Below, piece by piece: positions 8,868 to 18,867 of a stretch of DNA of 58,686 nucleotides. The notes beneath the pieces are model-generated. The model ran no database searches, was not told the origin of the DNA, and saw nothing but the letters and a program-made list of their open reading frames with translations. Numbering within the stretch: position 1 is the stretch's first letter; every line of letters starts with the position of its first letter. The translations under genes were made by a program, and so were the position numbers. Source of the DNA: Coprococcus sp. (GTDB lineage Bacteria; Bacillota; Clostridia; Lachnospirales; Lachnospiraceae); contig JAGBHU010000002.1 of NCBI GenBank assembly GCA_017935345.1, positions 1-58,686 of the forward strand, read 5' to 3'.

Positions 8868-9509
8868 CTAAGAAGAGATAAACTGTATGAAATCATCTCC
8901 TAATTTTGTGGTTCGCTTAGCATACATTCCACTATTTGTCATTGTACAATGCATATAATTCCCACTTGAAAGCATTCCTTCATTTTGAAGATCAACAACT
9001 ATTTTATCAACCAAATCGGCCCTTTCCCTCATGTGCGGATATCTTCTATACAACGGAGAGTCCGCGCCTCCCATGTACTCGTCTCCCCTTTCTATGCCAC
9101 GCGCAGGATTAACAAAATGCGACAACACCTGCAGATGCCAAACAGTATATTTCTCCAACAATTCCATATATATCATCAATATACTTTCATCCGCACTGAA
9201 ATCTATTGCGTTTGCAACTGCGTTCGCTAAATATACTTTCTTTTCTTTCTCAGCTGTTTTAGCTGCAATTTCTGTAGCTTTAATAATTGCCGTTGTAAAA
9301 TTTTCATTGGTACCAATCGTTTCCAAATCAATGGCACATTGCCTCAATTTCTCTTCTATGGTTTCCATCCATTCTTCTTGCCGCTTTTGCATTGAATTCG
9401 ATTTTACCTCGTCTATAATGCAAGACAATAATGTCCCCGCAAAAGGGATTTCACCTGTAACGGTTTTCACAACAATTTCCGCTACCGTCATAGCTTTATT
9501 TTCTGCCAT
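8868..9509 (-). CDS. Unknown alpha-helical protein
   Basis: 213 residues if started at 9509 (MAENKAMT), where GGAGG lies seven bases upstream. The N-terminus has a weakly hydrophobic stretch (IPFAGTLLSCIIDEV) followed by a long amphipathic helical region (about 35-110). The C-terminal part looks like a small winged-helix unit (LVDKIVVDLQNEGMLSSG). This plan, a hydrophobic helix followed by helical and winged-helix parts, occurs in several uncharacterised defence-island proteins. No named family is recognised. About 130 bases without a gene (8738-8867) separate it from the radical SAM gene. Confidence 0.72.
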   Translation of the reverse strand: MAENKAMTVAEIVVKTVTGEIPFAGTLLSCIIDEVKSNSMQKRQEEWMETIEEKLRQCAIDLETIGTNENFTTAIIKATEIAAKTAEKEKKVYLANAVANAIDFSADESILMIYMELLEKYTVWHLQVLSHFVNPARGIERGDEYMGGADSPLYRRYPHMRERADLVDKIVVDLQNEGMLSSGNYMHCTMTNSGMYAKRTTKLGDDFIQFISS

Positions 9510-9529
9510 GAACACTCCTCCCTGCTATA

Positions 9530-10750
9530 CTATAGCATTTTAATTAGCTCACGCCTAATATTCTCCACTTGCGTTATCGCCCAACGAATCCTCTTCTGTG
9601 CCTTATTTATCTGCAGATGCGTCAGCGCATCCAAAAATCCATCATCAATCCACATATCAATTGCAGTCGCCAAGCGACCGTATTTCAGCTGTACACTTTT
9701 ATTTTTCGACAACATCCGTAATTCCGCATTCAAACTTTCCAATGCATTCTTCGCCTGCTGTATCTCCACATCCGCTGCGGAAAGTGATGAATATTTCCAC
9801 AGTGATGTAAAGAATCCCTTTGTCATCATATCAATAAAGCTTACATTTCCACTATCATTCAATGCTCTCTGTGCCTGCACAAAACATCCCAACGCATAAT
9901 CCGCCGCATCAATGGCAGACTGAATATCAAAGTGTAAATCCTCCAGTTCTTCTTCCTCTTCTTCGCGCAAATCCACCGGAAGTTTCAGGTTCTGCTCCTT
10001 GGCCACCTGAATGATAATATCATCATCTACATTTCCATACAGTTCTTCCAAGGATTCCTCCGTCAACAACAGCTTCGACAAAAACACTGCCTTCTTCACT
10101 GTATCTTCATTGCACAGTCCTGCCAACTCCACCAGAGTTTCATCCCGGAATCGTACACCGGCATCCAGTGCACTTGCAATAAATTGACTTGCCTCATATT
10201 CATCATTCCAAAATAATTCCTGTGCAACTTCTAAAACTTCATCTTCACTTCCAAAGTCTGTAACTGCTTGCAATCGTGCTTTCGCATATTCCGGTTTCCA
10301 ATCATAAAAAGCATCGTAGAATCTGCTCCATGAAATCGGTGCATCGGCATCAGAACATAGTTCTTCCTCGTACTCATCAGCAATATCCGCCGGAGCAGAT
10401 ATCTTATATCGCTTCGCCACATCGATGATAAGCTCATCATCAACGCAACCGTACAAATCTTCTAAGTCCTGCGCAGTAAACGCATCCGCAGATTGATACA
10501 ATGCTTTCTTAAAACACTCTTCTGCACATAGGTCAACGATTTCCGCAAGATTCTCTCCGGAAAACTTTATGCCATGTTGCAATGCCCTATTCAGGAGCCT
10601 GGTTGCCCCTTTCTCATCCTCGAACGCAATGATATTGAGTGCGTCGACAACCTCATCCGGCGTACCCATATCTTCAAGGGATGATATCTTACTTACGGCA
10701 GTGCTTACCGCCCAGTCATTTATTTTTTCGTAATAGTCAGACCAACGCAT
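9530..10750 (-). CDS. Unknown protein with internal tandem duplication
   Basis: 406 residues, strongly acidic and almost all helical. Residues 1-130 and about 138-265 are two diverged copies of one unit: compare DLEDLYGCVDDELIIDVAKRY with SLEELYGNVDDDIIIQVAKEQ, and WSDYYEKINDW with WSRFYDAFYDW. The remaining 140 residues form a different helical region (ALGCFVQAQRALNDSG onward). HEAT-like or TPR-like scaffolding is plausible, but no family is recognised. It is the first gene of the left operon, 25 bases after the MazG-like gene, so the two systems may share a transcript. Confidence 0.78.
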   Translation of the reverse strand: MRWSDYYEKINDWAVSTAVSKISSLEDMGTPDEVVDALNIIAFEDEKGATRLLNRALQHGIKFSGENLAEIVDLCAEECFKKALYQSADAFTAQDLEDLYGCVDDELIIDVAKRYKISAPADIADEYEEELCSDADAPISWSRFYDAFYDWKPEYAKARLQAVTDFGSEDEVLEVAQELFWNDEYEASQFIASALDAGVRFRDETLVELAGLCNEDTVKKAVFLSKLLLTEESLEELYGNVDDDIIIQVAKEQNLKLPVDLREEEEEELEDLHFDIQSAIDAADYALGCFVQAQRALNDSGNVSFIDMMTKGFFTSLWKYSSLSAADVEIQQAKNALESLNAELRMLSKNKSVQLKYGRLATAIDMWIDDGFLDALTHLQINKAQKRIRWAITQVENIRRELIKML

Positions 10751-10775
10751 GTAATCACCTGCCTTCCATTGATTC

Positions 10776-11090
10776 TTAGTCTTCTACGTATTCAAGAAAT
10801 ATCTTTTCATCAAAAGAACCTCTTGCTATTTCTTTAATCGCTCTTGTCCGTTCTAATTCTTCCTTTGAAATTCCTTTCATCTTGCATAATGCATATATAA
10901 CTTCCAATATATCAGCCAATTCTTCCACCGATTGGTCTTCTATGTACTCGTTAACCTCTTCCTGAAGTTTAGTATCGAGACATTTAATCATTTCATTGTC
11001 ATCAAGAATACGAACATGTGCTGTTCTACCATCACTTTCAATAATTTCCGGAATATGGTCTCTGACTAATTTGTAGTGTTCTTTTCGCAT
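10776..11090 (-). CDS. MazG-like nucleotide pyrophosphohydrolase
   Basis: 104 residues of the PRA-PH/MazG-like all-alpha pyrophosphatase group. It opens with KLVRDHIPEII and has the metal-binding pattern KLQEEVNEYIED followed by EELADILEVIYAL, so the EExxE/ExxD acidic residues are present. These enzymes hydrolyse nucleoside triphosphates or related pyrophosphates to monophosphates. It starts two bases after the HNH endonuclease stop, so it is very probably the last gene of the phosphorothioation-type defence operon. A role in depleting or sanitising nucleotides during infection is inference. Confidence 0.85.
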   Translation of the reverse strand: MRKEHYKLVRDHIPEIIESDGRTAHVRILDDNEMIKCLDTKLQEEVNEYIEDQSVEELADILEVIYALCKMKGISKEELERTRAIKEIARGSFDEKIFLEYVED

Positions 11091-11092
11091 AC

Positions 11093-12073
11093 TTACTTTC
11101 TAGGCCTCCATTCCTCATCGTAACCATTAACTTTTGCCCAATAATAAATTTCTCTTAACTTGGAATCTTCATAATTAGTCGAACTATCTATTCTTTCAAT
11201 ATGTATTTTTTTATTCCTATCAATCAATATATCCAAATACCTTGGAGCAGCCAATTTATCACTCTTGCTTCTATTGCAAGCCGGACAAGACAATACAAGA
11301 TTCCACAAACAGTCATCTTTTACAAATGACCATGGTATAAAATGATCAACATCAACTTTTGAATTAACATTTACGCCACAATAGAAACATTTATTCTCAA
11401 ATTCTTCAAACAATATCTGCCTGTAATATGTAAGATTATTGCGTTTTGCACTTTCATCAATTTTACTTAATAACAAATTCGTACTATCTCCTGCATTAAC
11501 CTTTTCCAAGAACTTGGCCCACTGATAATAGTTTAGCTTCTCCACGATCACCTTATGTTTACACAGGAATTCATACATTACCGGATTAATCTGTATCCAT
11601 TCTCCTTTTTTTGAAAATGAGTAAAATAATTTCCTCGTATCCTCAAACAATGCCCCTACGACATACATCTTGCATTTCATTTTTACTTGATGATTAATAT
11701 CAATCATTATTTCCGGTGGAAGGCTTTCGTATGGTATATCCAAAGGTAGCTCATATTTTTTAACGGCTGACCAAATTATTTGTTCCAGATAAGTACCACC
11801 TTTACCCTCCGCCTGAATCTGTTGCTTTAAATGATGTTTAAGAATCAAATTCCAATATATCTCGGCAAATTTGGAAAACACCTTATCAAAAGACAATATA
11901 AGTTGCTCATCTACATTGTACAAGTTATCAAGTATAGCTTTAAACATACCATACTTATAGCTTGAATTTGTCTTTATTTTTGCAGAAAACACATTACTAA
12001 TGGCTGACCATAATTCATCATCTGATGCACTTCTCTTTTCAAATTGTCCTTCTTTCAAATCATAGCCAGCCAT
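11093..12073 (-). CDS. HNH endonuclease
   Basis: About 326 residues from the ATG at 12073, where AGGTG lies six bases upstream. The C-terminal region has a full HNH site: zinc knuckle CFYC, then VDVDHFIPWS (the HH pair), then the second knuckle CPAC with NRSK. The N-terminal 200 residues are helical and unrecognised, possibly for DNA or partner recognition. It begins ten bases after the dptH stop and is followed directly by the MazG-like gene. This HNH protein may be the nuclease that executes restriction, because DptF, DptG and DptH themselves have no clear nuclease motif visible here. Confidence 0.87.
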   Translation of the reverse strand: MAGYDLKEGQFEKRSASDDELWSAISNVFSAKIKTNSSYKYGMFKAILDNLYNVDEQLILSFDKVFSKFAEIYWNLILKHHLKQQIQAEGKGGTYLEQIIWSAVKKYELPLDIPYESLPPEIMIDINHQVKMKCKMYVVGALFEDTRKLFYSFSKKGEWIQINPVMYEFLCKHKVIVEKLNYYQWAKFLEKVNAGDSTNLLLSKIDESAKRNNLTYYRQILFEEFENKCFYCGVNVNSKVDVDHFIPWSFVKDDCLWNLVLSCPACNRSKSDKLAAPRYLDILIDRNKKIHIERIDSSTNYEDSKLREIYYWAKVNGYDEEWRPRK

Positions 12074-12083
12074 TATTTTCACC

Positions 12084-15000
12084 TCACACTCTACTTTCAA
12101 GGGATGCCACCGATACTACTGTAGGTATCGTAGCACCAAAAGACCCATCTGCTTTCTGCCGATCTCCGGCAACAATACATTGTCCCTTCTGTAACTTTTT
12201 AATATCTGCTACCCAACTATATTCACCTGTCGGATCCAACAACTTAGATATTTTCACTATTTCATCATCGGTTGGCTTAAAATAAAGCTTGAACGCAGCC
12301 TGTGATAATCTAGTGACTTCATCATCACGAAGTACCTTCAGCGACTGTGTCGCAAACCACGCAGACCATCCGAATTTTCTGCCTTCAGTTAATATAGTTG
12401 CACTTGGAGATCCATTTTTATGTGACAAATTCTGTGCTTCATCTAATACAACAACAAATGGATTCTCCTTACTGCCATACTTTTTAGAATAGTACCACAT
12501 ATCCCACAGCATCAGTTCCGTCACTATTACCTGCATATCTCTGTTAATCAGCGTCAGCTGGAAGATATTAACTCCTGCGTTATCACCATACAAAATATCT
12601 CCCCAGTCAAATGAATCACTACTTTCAAATGAAACTGTTTGAAAAAATGGCTCCATTTTAGATAATACAGTTTTTGCGGTCTTATTAGTCTCTTGTACGT
12701 TCTCCAATTCCGCCTGGAATTTTCGCATATTCATAGCATCTCCATAAGTATTAATGCCATTTAATGCAGCAGAAAAAATTGCTGCCGATTGTTGCTCACC
12801 AAACTCATAAACATGCGTAAAAATATCAGCCAAACGAGAAGCCACATCCGCAGGTTTTTCTTTTACTATAATATCACCCAATTCAATTTCATGACGTACA
12901 AATGGATTAATCGGCACACCTACACTGTATATAATATGCTCCTTTATACTATCGTTTAAATGTGTGATAAATACCTCTTCTAGTTGCTTTTTCATGAAAC
13001 CTTCTGTGTAATCAAAAATAACAGAGGATACTCCCTTCTTGTTTAACTCAAACAACATTGTTTGTATGCTATATGTTTTTCCTTGACCAGATGTTCCTGT
13101 TATCAGCAAATGCCTATTAGAAAGCTGCTTGTTTCCAAACTCCCAGCATATTGTATGATCTGCCTTGTCCGGCCCTATCGGTACTCGTATAACATCTACA
13201 ACCTGATTATCACTCACCGGTCGAATTGTAGTCTTCACCTCACTCACCAAATCAGAATCATTCGTCATCTCTTCTTGTGCAGTAGAGACATCAGTCATTT
13301 CCATCATTCCCTCCAATGCTCTTGATTCAGCATCACCCAGCTCAGACATCTCTGTTTCTTCATCTTCGACATCTTCTGTTGGTAATTTAATATCATAATC
13401 TGTTGTATCAATTCGCATCTCATTACCCGCCAGTGCTTTCACTTCACTCCCAAGCAATTCCTCATTTACCAAAAACTCATACATGTTTTTTAATGGAGTA
13501 GATATTTCGATAACTTTATCCTTATCATTCTGTTGTTTTAATGTCGCAGTAGCACCTTCAACAAAAAAGAAGGCGTACTTATCAGTACTCTCATCTAAAT
13601 CAAGCTTGTACAAATCATTTAATAACTTAATTCTTATTTTAGACGCAATTAACTCCTTATATTCGTCCAATGACACTATTTTATAAGCAATCATTTTTTC
13701 GATATTAGAAATCACATGTTGAATCATATAATTTCTATAAACCTTTTTATCAATACTTTGTCTTGATTCGTGTCCTGCATCAAAAAAAGATCGTTTTATC
13801 AAGTCAGCAGTATTACAAACCTGCTGATGCGCATGTGTTTTCATATCGGTTCCACACTTCCCATGCTTTACCTCTACCGGAATATACGTTATACAAACAT
13901 CATCACCTTCTACTTTAATTCCAGCCATCAGTAAATCGTCCGAAGTGGCATTTTGATTTTCTATAATACCTCTATTTACCAGTACTTTTTTTGAAAATAA
14001 CACATTCGTTAACGAGCCACCTATCGAACCAGTAACTCTCAAAATTTCATCCAACGCAATTGGCACCCATATATATTCTGGATAAATCTCAGAAAAATAT
14101 TGTCTGCAGAAATCAATTGCAGCAACAAGGCTTACTTTCTCCTCAAGCTGTTTCTGGTTAATAAAATGCATTAACCACTCGCCGCTGTAGGCATTAAAAT
14201 CACATATTACTCGTTTTATATCCATCTCGTGTGAATACATTGGTAATTCTCTTTGCAATATATCCTTAATAACCTCTATGTATTGACCAGATTTTTGTGT
14301 TACCGTAATAGAAGAATATCCAGCGGATGATACATTTTTATCCGGATAATGTATTATAATTAATTCATCCTCTGAACCTTCACTTTGCTTAATAAAGAAA
14401 TCCAAGTCAATTTTAGGCTCAACAAAAACAACCCAGTTAGATGCCTTATATATCTTATCAAGTTTCGCTGACTTGGTATTCTGTACTCCTTGTGCAATAC
14501 TTAAATTCCTGGTAGCCGTACTACCTTCTTTACACTTTGCCAATTCGTTTAATGCATTTGACAATTGTAAAAATTGAGCTTCTGGAAAAACCTCCTCAGT
14601 ATACTGCGAGCCATATCCATATTTATAGATACCGCTCTCCTCATCCAAATAAGATGGAACATCAGTGATAAGTCCTTTTAGCATCAGTCCTGACTCCGCA
14701 CTCGTAATAGTATTGTGTAAATTCCTGTTCGTATCACCTTGCATAGCACAAAAACTAATATGAGCATACTTGTAATTGCTTTGGTCTAGCATAGAGTAAT
14801 AATGCACTTTTTCAGCATACCAATCACCAAATCCTTCTATAAGCTCACTGTTCTTAGAACCATAATATGCAGTAGCTGTGGCTGTCACATAATCACTTTC
14901 ACACATCTGCTCGAAATCGTTTTTTCCAGTTCCAGTAAAATAATAGTTCACTTCTATTGATACCAGCTTAAACTCCTCATTGCTTTTATACAACTTCATA

Positions 15001-17417
15001 AGAGCTTTAATTATCTCTGATGTGTGCTGGATATTAATGACATTTATGATTATGCGATTGTTTGCACTATTTCTAAACAAATATCCAAACTTCGAGTAAT
15101 AATCCTGCATTTTATTAGCATATGTCGCTTCTTCTCCCTTAATCGACTGAGCCGCATCACAATAGCACCCCCATTGCAACGGGAATGAACCTTTTACAGA
15201 CTGATATATTACCCCCTTACTATCTTCTATAAATGGTAGCGCGTTTCCAAAACCTAAGCTTGAATAAAGATAATCATCTAATTCGACAAGGCGCACATCT
15301 CCCTTTGATAACTCTAGTTGATATGCAACACTTAATGGGTGCAGTGGCGATAACCATATTGTCCTGTTCGAATCAAAAATCATACCTATCTTAAATATAT
15401 TTAGGATATCCGTAGATACACTTTTTTTATCAACATACATTGTGCTCTCTTTCCCAATATATTTAAGTACCAAATTAATATATCGCTTATATAATTCGGC
15501 AATTTCATCGTTAATGCAACACAATGAAGGTATTGTCCCTAGACTTGAATAATAATCACAAATCTCTTCACAAACCTCTGCAATATCGACAGGTACACTA
15601 ATATTAATCTTCTCCAAATTTTTCAAACCAACCATCTCTCCACATAATACTTTAGTAGAGATAATCTTTTCTTCCAGACACAGCAAATCATTTAACTGAT
15701 ACTTATTACCAGCAACATCAAACTCACTCGTAGAATACTTTTCACTTCTTTTATTACGATTAACAATTCTATCTTCAGCAATCTCAAAGATATTCCGCTC
15801 TACAAAACACCTATTAAAGAGTTCGTATAGCTGTAACATACGAAGTTTATCTTCGGTAAATCTGACTTTTGAAATTATATTAGCCGCCTGGTCGTCAACA
15901 TTCATTTTAAAGGTGTAATCCTTTACAGCCTCATCATCTGAATGTTCAAATAACACCTTCGTTACCTTTGAAGTACTTATAGGGTATGGAGTCGATGTAT
16001 TCGCCTGCATTTCAATTTTTAAGTCAATTTCATCTCCTGCATTACCAAGTCTAAGTAAATAATCTTTAGCCTCCAGCTGATATACAACTTCTCCTGTTTT
16101 TTCTTGTTTAACCCCCACACATGAATCAGCCAAGAATCCAGCTGGCGCATTCATTACTGACACAAAGACAGTAAACTCACTCTTCTTACCACCAACAAAT
16201 ACAACTTTTCCATGATAATATGCTTCACTTTTATTTAAGAGTATTCTATACGCATTCCCTCTTGTATTCGTCTGCTCTACAACAAAGTCCGATATTCCTG
16301 TCACTACTGCCTTTTGCGTAAATCTAATTTGAATTTTAAATGCTTTTTCCTTTGAATAGTCCTTTGTAAATACGATAAAGGATGCCGAATTCCCCTTTAC
16401 AAAATCAACATAATAATCTTTTGAAACTTCGGTATCCTCGTTATCTAATAGTACAATTGGCTGTTCCAACTTAAACTTCTTTACATTTACTTTTTTATAT
16501 CGTTCAATTCCTTCATAAGTAAATCGTTTATCCCAGTTTTCCTCATCAATATCATAGCTTTTTTGTATATCCTTTATTATTTTGAGTTCATATGCACTCA
16601 TCACGGATTCCAATTCCTGATCATTCAAAGCCAAAGAGACTATTCTAAATAACTTATAATTCTCTGCAAGGTAACAATTTTTCTTACCTAAATCTGTAAG
16701 TCCCATCGTAAACATATGCAAGTCGTGAAAATCACCTTGCGTAAGTTGTTGGGCCTCGACAATCCTCATAATAGGCGCAAATTCCAGTAATGAATTATCG
16801 TTTTGCGGCTTATTACTCTTTATTTTTTCTAATGAATATAGCAAAACTGCCTGTTGATTAGCTCCCTGTACAATCGACACCTGAGAACGCAAATAGTTGT
16901 AAACATTATCAACAGACAGGGGCATACCCTGTCTTTGAAAATTCTCCGTTGTCTTAGAAACACTAGCTATATTCTGCAACGAAAGATAAAACAATATCTT
17001 GTCTTCTTCAGCATCTACAAACTTGTTACGAATATTGTTTTTAAATGCATCTCCTAAATAATCCTTACTTTTATCGCAGTCAGGAATAAATACCAGAATT
17101 CGTTCGGCACTACCATTAGCAACTCTAAGCTGTGTGGCTTCATATTCAATCTGACCATCATCGTTGAAAAACTTATACTCCGGCAAAAGAGTGATTTCTA
17201 CATTAGGCTCACCCATCTTAGCTTTCAGAATATTAACCTCTTGAGGATCAGTGACAAAAGCCCTCAGCTCATCATCAAATCCAATGATATTCTCTATACT
17301 GTCAAAGTACAGTACATATCTACTAGTAACTACTTCTGAAGGATTCGCAAAAAACTGTACCAACGCCTTAATAATATATTTTTGTAAAAACAATAAATTA
17401 TTGGATTCGCTTGACAT
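12084..17417 (-). CDS. dptH: DptH-like HerA/FtsK-type ATPase of the phosphorothioation restriction module
   Basis: About 1777 residues from the ATG at 17417 (MSSESNN), which has GGAGG six bases upstream and a 20-base overlap with dptG; the frame opens further to 17450. The long N-terminal part is unrecognised apart from general similarity in size and layout to DptH (dnd-associated protein). The C-terminal 400 residues are a HerA/FtsK-like pump: Walker A GTSGQGKT, then FVVVLDEAQNL as Walker B, then EGRKFGWSAWFATQS as in VirB4/HerA motor domains. DptH acts with DptF and DptG to restrict DNA lacking phosphorothioate. Assignment rests on size, ATPase type, gene order and the adjacent DptF/DptG. 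Confidence 0.82.
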   Translation of the reverse strand: MSSESNNLLFLQKYIIKALVQFFANPSEVVTSRYVLYFDSIENIIGFDDELRAFVTDPQEVNILKAKMGEPNVEITLLPEYKFFNDDGQIEYEATQLRVANGSAERILVFIPDCDKSKDYLGDAFKNNIRNKFVDAEEDKILFYLSLQNIASVSKTTENFQRQGMPLSVDNVYNYLRSQVSIVQGANQQAVLLYSLEKIKSNKPQNDNSLLEFAPIMRIVEAQQLTQGDFHDLHMFTMGLTDLGKKNCYLAENYKLFRIVSLALNDQELESVMSAYELKIIKDIQKSYDIDEENWDKRFTYEGIERYKKVNVKKFKLEQPIVLLDNEDTEVSKDYYVDFVKGNSASFIVFTKDYSKEKAFKIQIRFTQKAVVTGISDFVVEQTNTRGNAYRILLNKSEAYYHGKVVFVGGKKSEFTVFVSVMNAPAGFLADSCVGVKQEKTGEVVYQLEAKDYLLRLGNAGDEIDLKIEMQANTSTPYPISTSKVTKVLFEHSDDEAVKDYTFKMNVDDQAANIISKVRFTEDKLRMLQLYELFNRCFVERNIFEIAEDRIVNRNKRSEKYSTSEFDVAGNKYQLNDLLCLEEKIISTKVLCGEMVGLKNLEKINISVPVDIAEVCEEICDYYSSLGTIPSLCCINDEIAELYKRYINLVLKYIGKESTMYVDKKSVSTDILNIFKIGMIFDSNRTIWLSPLHPLSVAYQLELSKGDVRLVELDDYLYSSLGFGNALPFIEDSKGVIYQSVKGSFPLQWGCYCDAAQSIKGEEATYANKMQDYYSKFGYLFRNSANNRIIINVINIQHTSEIIKALMKLYKSNEEFKLVSIEVNYYFTGTGKNDFEQMCESDYVTATATAYYGSKNSELIEGFGDWYAEKVHYYSMLDQSNYKYAHISFCAMQGDTNRNLHNTITSAESGLMLKGLITDVPSYLDEESGIYKYGYGSQYTEEVFPEAQFLQLSNALNELAKCKEGSTATRNLSIAQGVQNTKSAKLDKIYKASNWVVFVEPKIDLDFFIKQSEGSEDELIIIHYPDKNVSSAGYSSITVTQKSGQYIEVIKDILQRELPMYSHEMDIKRVICDFNAYSGEWLMHFINQKQLEEKVSLVAAIDFCRQYFSEIYPEYIWVPIALDEILRVTGSIGGSLTNVLFSKKVLVNRGIIENQNATSDDLLMAGIKVEGDDVCITYIPVEVKHGKCGTDMKTHAHQQVCNTADLIKRSFFDAGHESRQSIDKKVYRNYMIQHVISNIEKMIAYKIVSLDEYKELIASKIRIKLLNDLYKLDLDESTDKYAFFFVEGATATLKQQNDKDKVIEISTPLKNMYEFLVNEELLGSEVKALAGNEMRIDTTDYDIKLPTEDVEDEETEMSELGDAESRALEGMMEMTDVSTAQEEMTNDSDLVSEVKTTIRPVSDNQVVDVIRVPIGPDKADHTICWEFGNKQLSNRHLLITGTSGQGKTYSIQTMLFELNKKGVSSVIFDYTEGFMKKQLEEVFITHLNDSIKEHIIYSVGVPINPFVRHEIELGDIIVKEKPADVASRLADIFTHVYEFGEQQSAAIFSAALNGINTYGDAMNMRKFQAELENVQETNKTAKTVLSKMEPFFQTVSFESSDSFDWGDILYGDNAGVNIFQLTLINRDMQVIVTELMLWDMWYYSKKYGSKENPFVVVLDEAQNLSHKNGSPSATILTEGRKFGWSAWFATQSLKVLRDDEVTRLSQAAFKLYFKPTDDEIVKISKLLDPTGEYSWVADIKKLQKGQCIVAGDRQKADGSFGATIPTVVSVASLESRV

Positions 17418-18864
17418 ATTGTGCCTCCTCACTATCACACTTACTATCAATAAGATTTATTCGAATTAGGTAATCAATCACAAATTGGCGAGTCTTGCCG
17501 TCCATACAAAGGCCTCTTCTTTCAAACTCATAAAACATATCCCCAATTTGAAGTCCTCTTTCATTATTCATTCGTTCTGAGGTCCGCTGACAAATCAATA
17601 TCATAGTAATCAAATCTTCGTTTGCAATCATCATCATTTGCCCCAGCTGTCCCCAACTCTTCACAAAACGCATTTTAAGGATATGACTATAATTTCCTGC
17701 AACATACGATACAACATTTTGCCTATAATTTTTGCTATCAAGCTGTAAAGATACACACTCAAATAGATACTTTACTTTCTTTTTAAATTGTAACGCAGGT
17801 TCTTCTTCATTCGGGTACTCAATCTGAGAAAAATCCACATTGACTCCAGCAACATCTGTATCATGTTCGTGCTTTACTGTATATTGCTCAATAATATAAT
17901 CAACTGCTTTATCCATCTCTGCACGTTCTTCTGGATTATCTGCATACAATTGATAAAGCTCGGAATATGTATAATACGGCGTATCGTTAGTGTGGCAATT
18001 CAACATATTTAACACGATCATATGTTTAAATAGCTTCTGCGTCTTTTTCTCTACCCGTCTCCAACCTGCTGTCACACACTCCCGGTCTTCTGATACCGCT
18101 TCCTTAGCCCCCTTAAATAACGGAAATACAATCGTATTATCTCCGTCTAAATCCTTGTCAACTCTCATAGCAATCTGAGACAAATAAATAAAAAGATAAT
18201 ACGCAAACAGAAATTCTAATTCAAACATCGCATCTGAATTATTATCCAGAGCAGCCCTAAAGTCCTTATTCATCAATATAAATAACTCTTCTAAATCGCC
18301 TCCAAATACTCTTGAATACTCTTTCTTTTCCGATATTTTCTGTAATACATTCAGATTACTGTATGCCATATTCACCATATCATCAAGCGGGTTGCTTCCA
18401 TCGCATATTACTTGACTCAACTTATTTCGTGTTTCTGTGTCCAAAAAAACATCATATACAAACTTTCCAAAATCTTTCTGCTTACTGGCCGGTAAATATC
18501 TAAGTAATGCAGCACTTGAAGCATTTGAACAATTAGCCTTATCAAAATACAAAGAGTCAATAATATCGCTAAATACTTTCTTTAAATCATCTTCTTCAAA
18601 CTCTATCTGTTCAAGCATCTGCGCCTTCAAATTTTTTTCGATATCTAGAGATTTTTTAATTGATAACACCTCTCCAAATACATTATGTAAGGTATCTGCT
18701 AGCAACTGAACTGCTGTATACCCTCTATATACATTTGCATTATCGGTATTATTAGGACATATACTATCACAATCAGCAACGGTGCTTTTAGCACGATTCT
18801 TAAATCCATCTGCCTGAATAAATTTATGCTGAAAAATATCTTGTTCAAAAACAAAATTTGCCAT
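17398..18864 (-). CDS. dptG: DptG-like restriction protein
   Basis: 488 residues, mostly helical, without motifs of a known enzyme. Identification as DptG rests on its position between DptF and DptH, its usual length, and the general DptG character (many conserved aromatic and Asp-rich loops such as CDSICPNNTDNANVYRG near residue 35). The start has AGGTG six bases upstream and lies three bases after the dptF stop; its own stop overlaps dptH by 20 bases. In known Dnd systems DptG is essential for restriction but not for modification. Confidence 0.75.
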   Translation of the reverse strand: MANFVFEQDIFQHKFIQADGFKNRAKSTVADCDSICPNNTDNANVYRGYTAVQLLADTLHNVFGEVLSIKKSLDIEKNLKAQMLEQIEFEEDDLKKVFSDIIDSLYFDKANCSNASSAALLRYLPASKQKDFGKFVYDVFLDTETRNKLSQVICDGSNPLDDMVNMAYSNLNVLQKISEKKEYSRVFGGDLEELFILMNKDFRAALDNNSDAMFELEFLFAYYLFIYLSQIAMRVDKDLDGDNTIVFPLFKGAKEAVSEDRECVTAGWRRVEKKTQKLFKHMIVLNMLNCHTNDTPYYTYSELYQLYADNPEERAEMDKAVDYIIEQYTVKHEHDTDVAGVNVDFSQIEYPNEEEPALQFKKKVKYLFECVSLQLDSKNYRQNVVSYVAGNYSHILKMRFVKSWGQLGQMMMIANEDLITMILICQRTSERMNNERGLQIGDMFYEFERRGLCMDGKTRQFVIDYLIRINLIDSKCDSEEAQYVKRIQ

Positions 18865-18867
18865 TAC

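Noticed and set aside
8267-8896. A 209-codon ATG start for the radical SAM gene
   Set aside because: The upstream part overlaps the neighbouring gene and has no family resemblance; the GTG at 8737 has a strong ribosome site.
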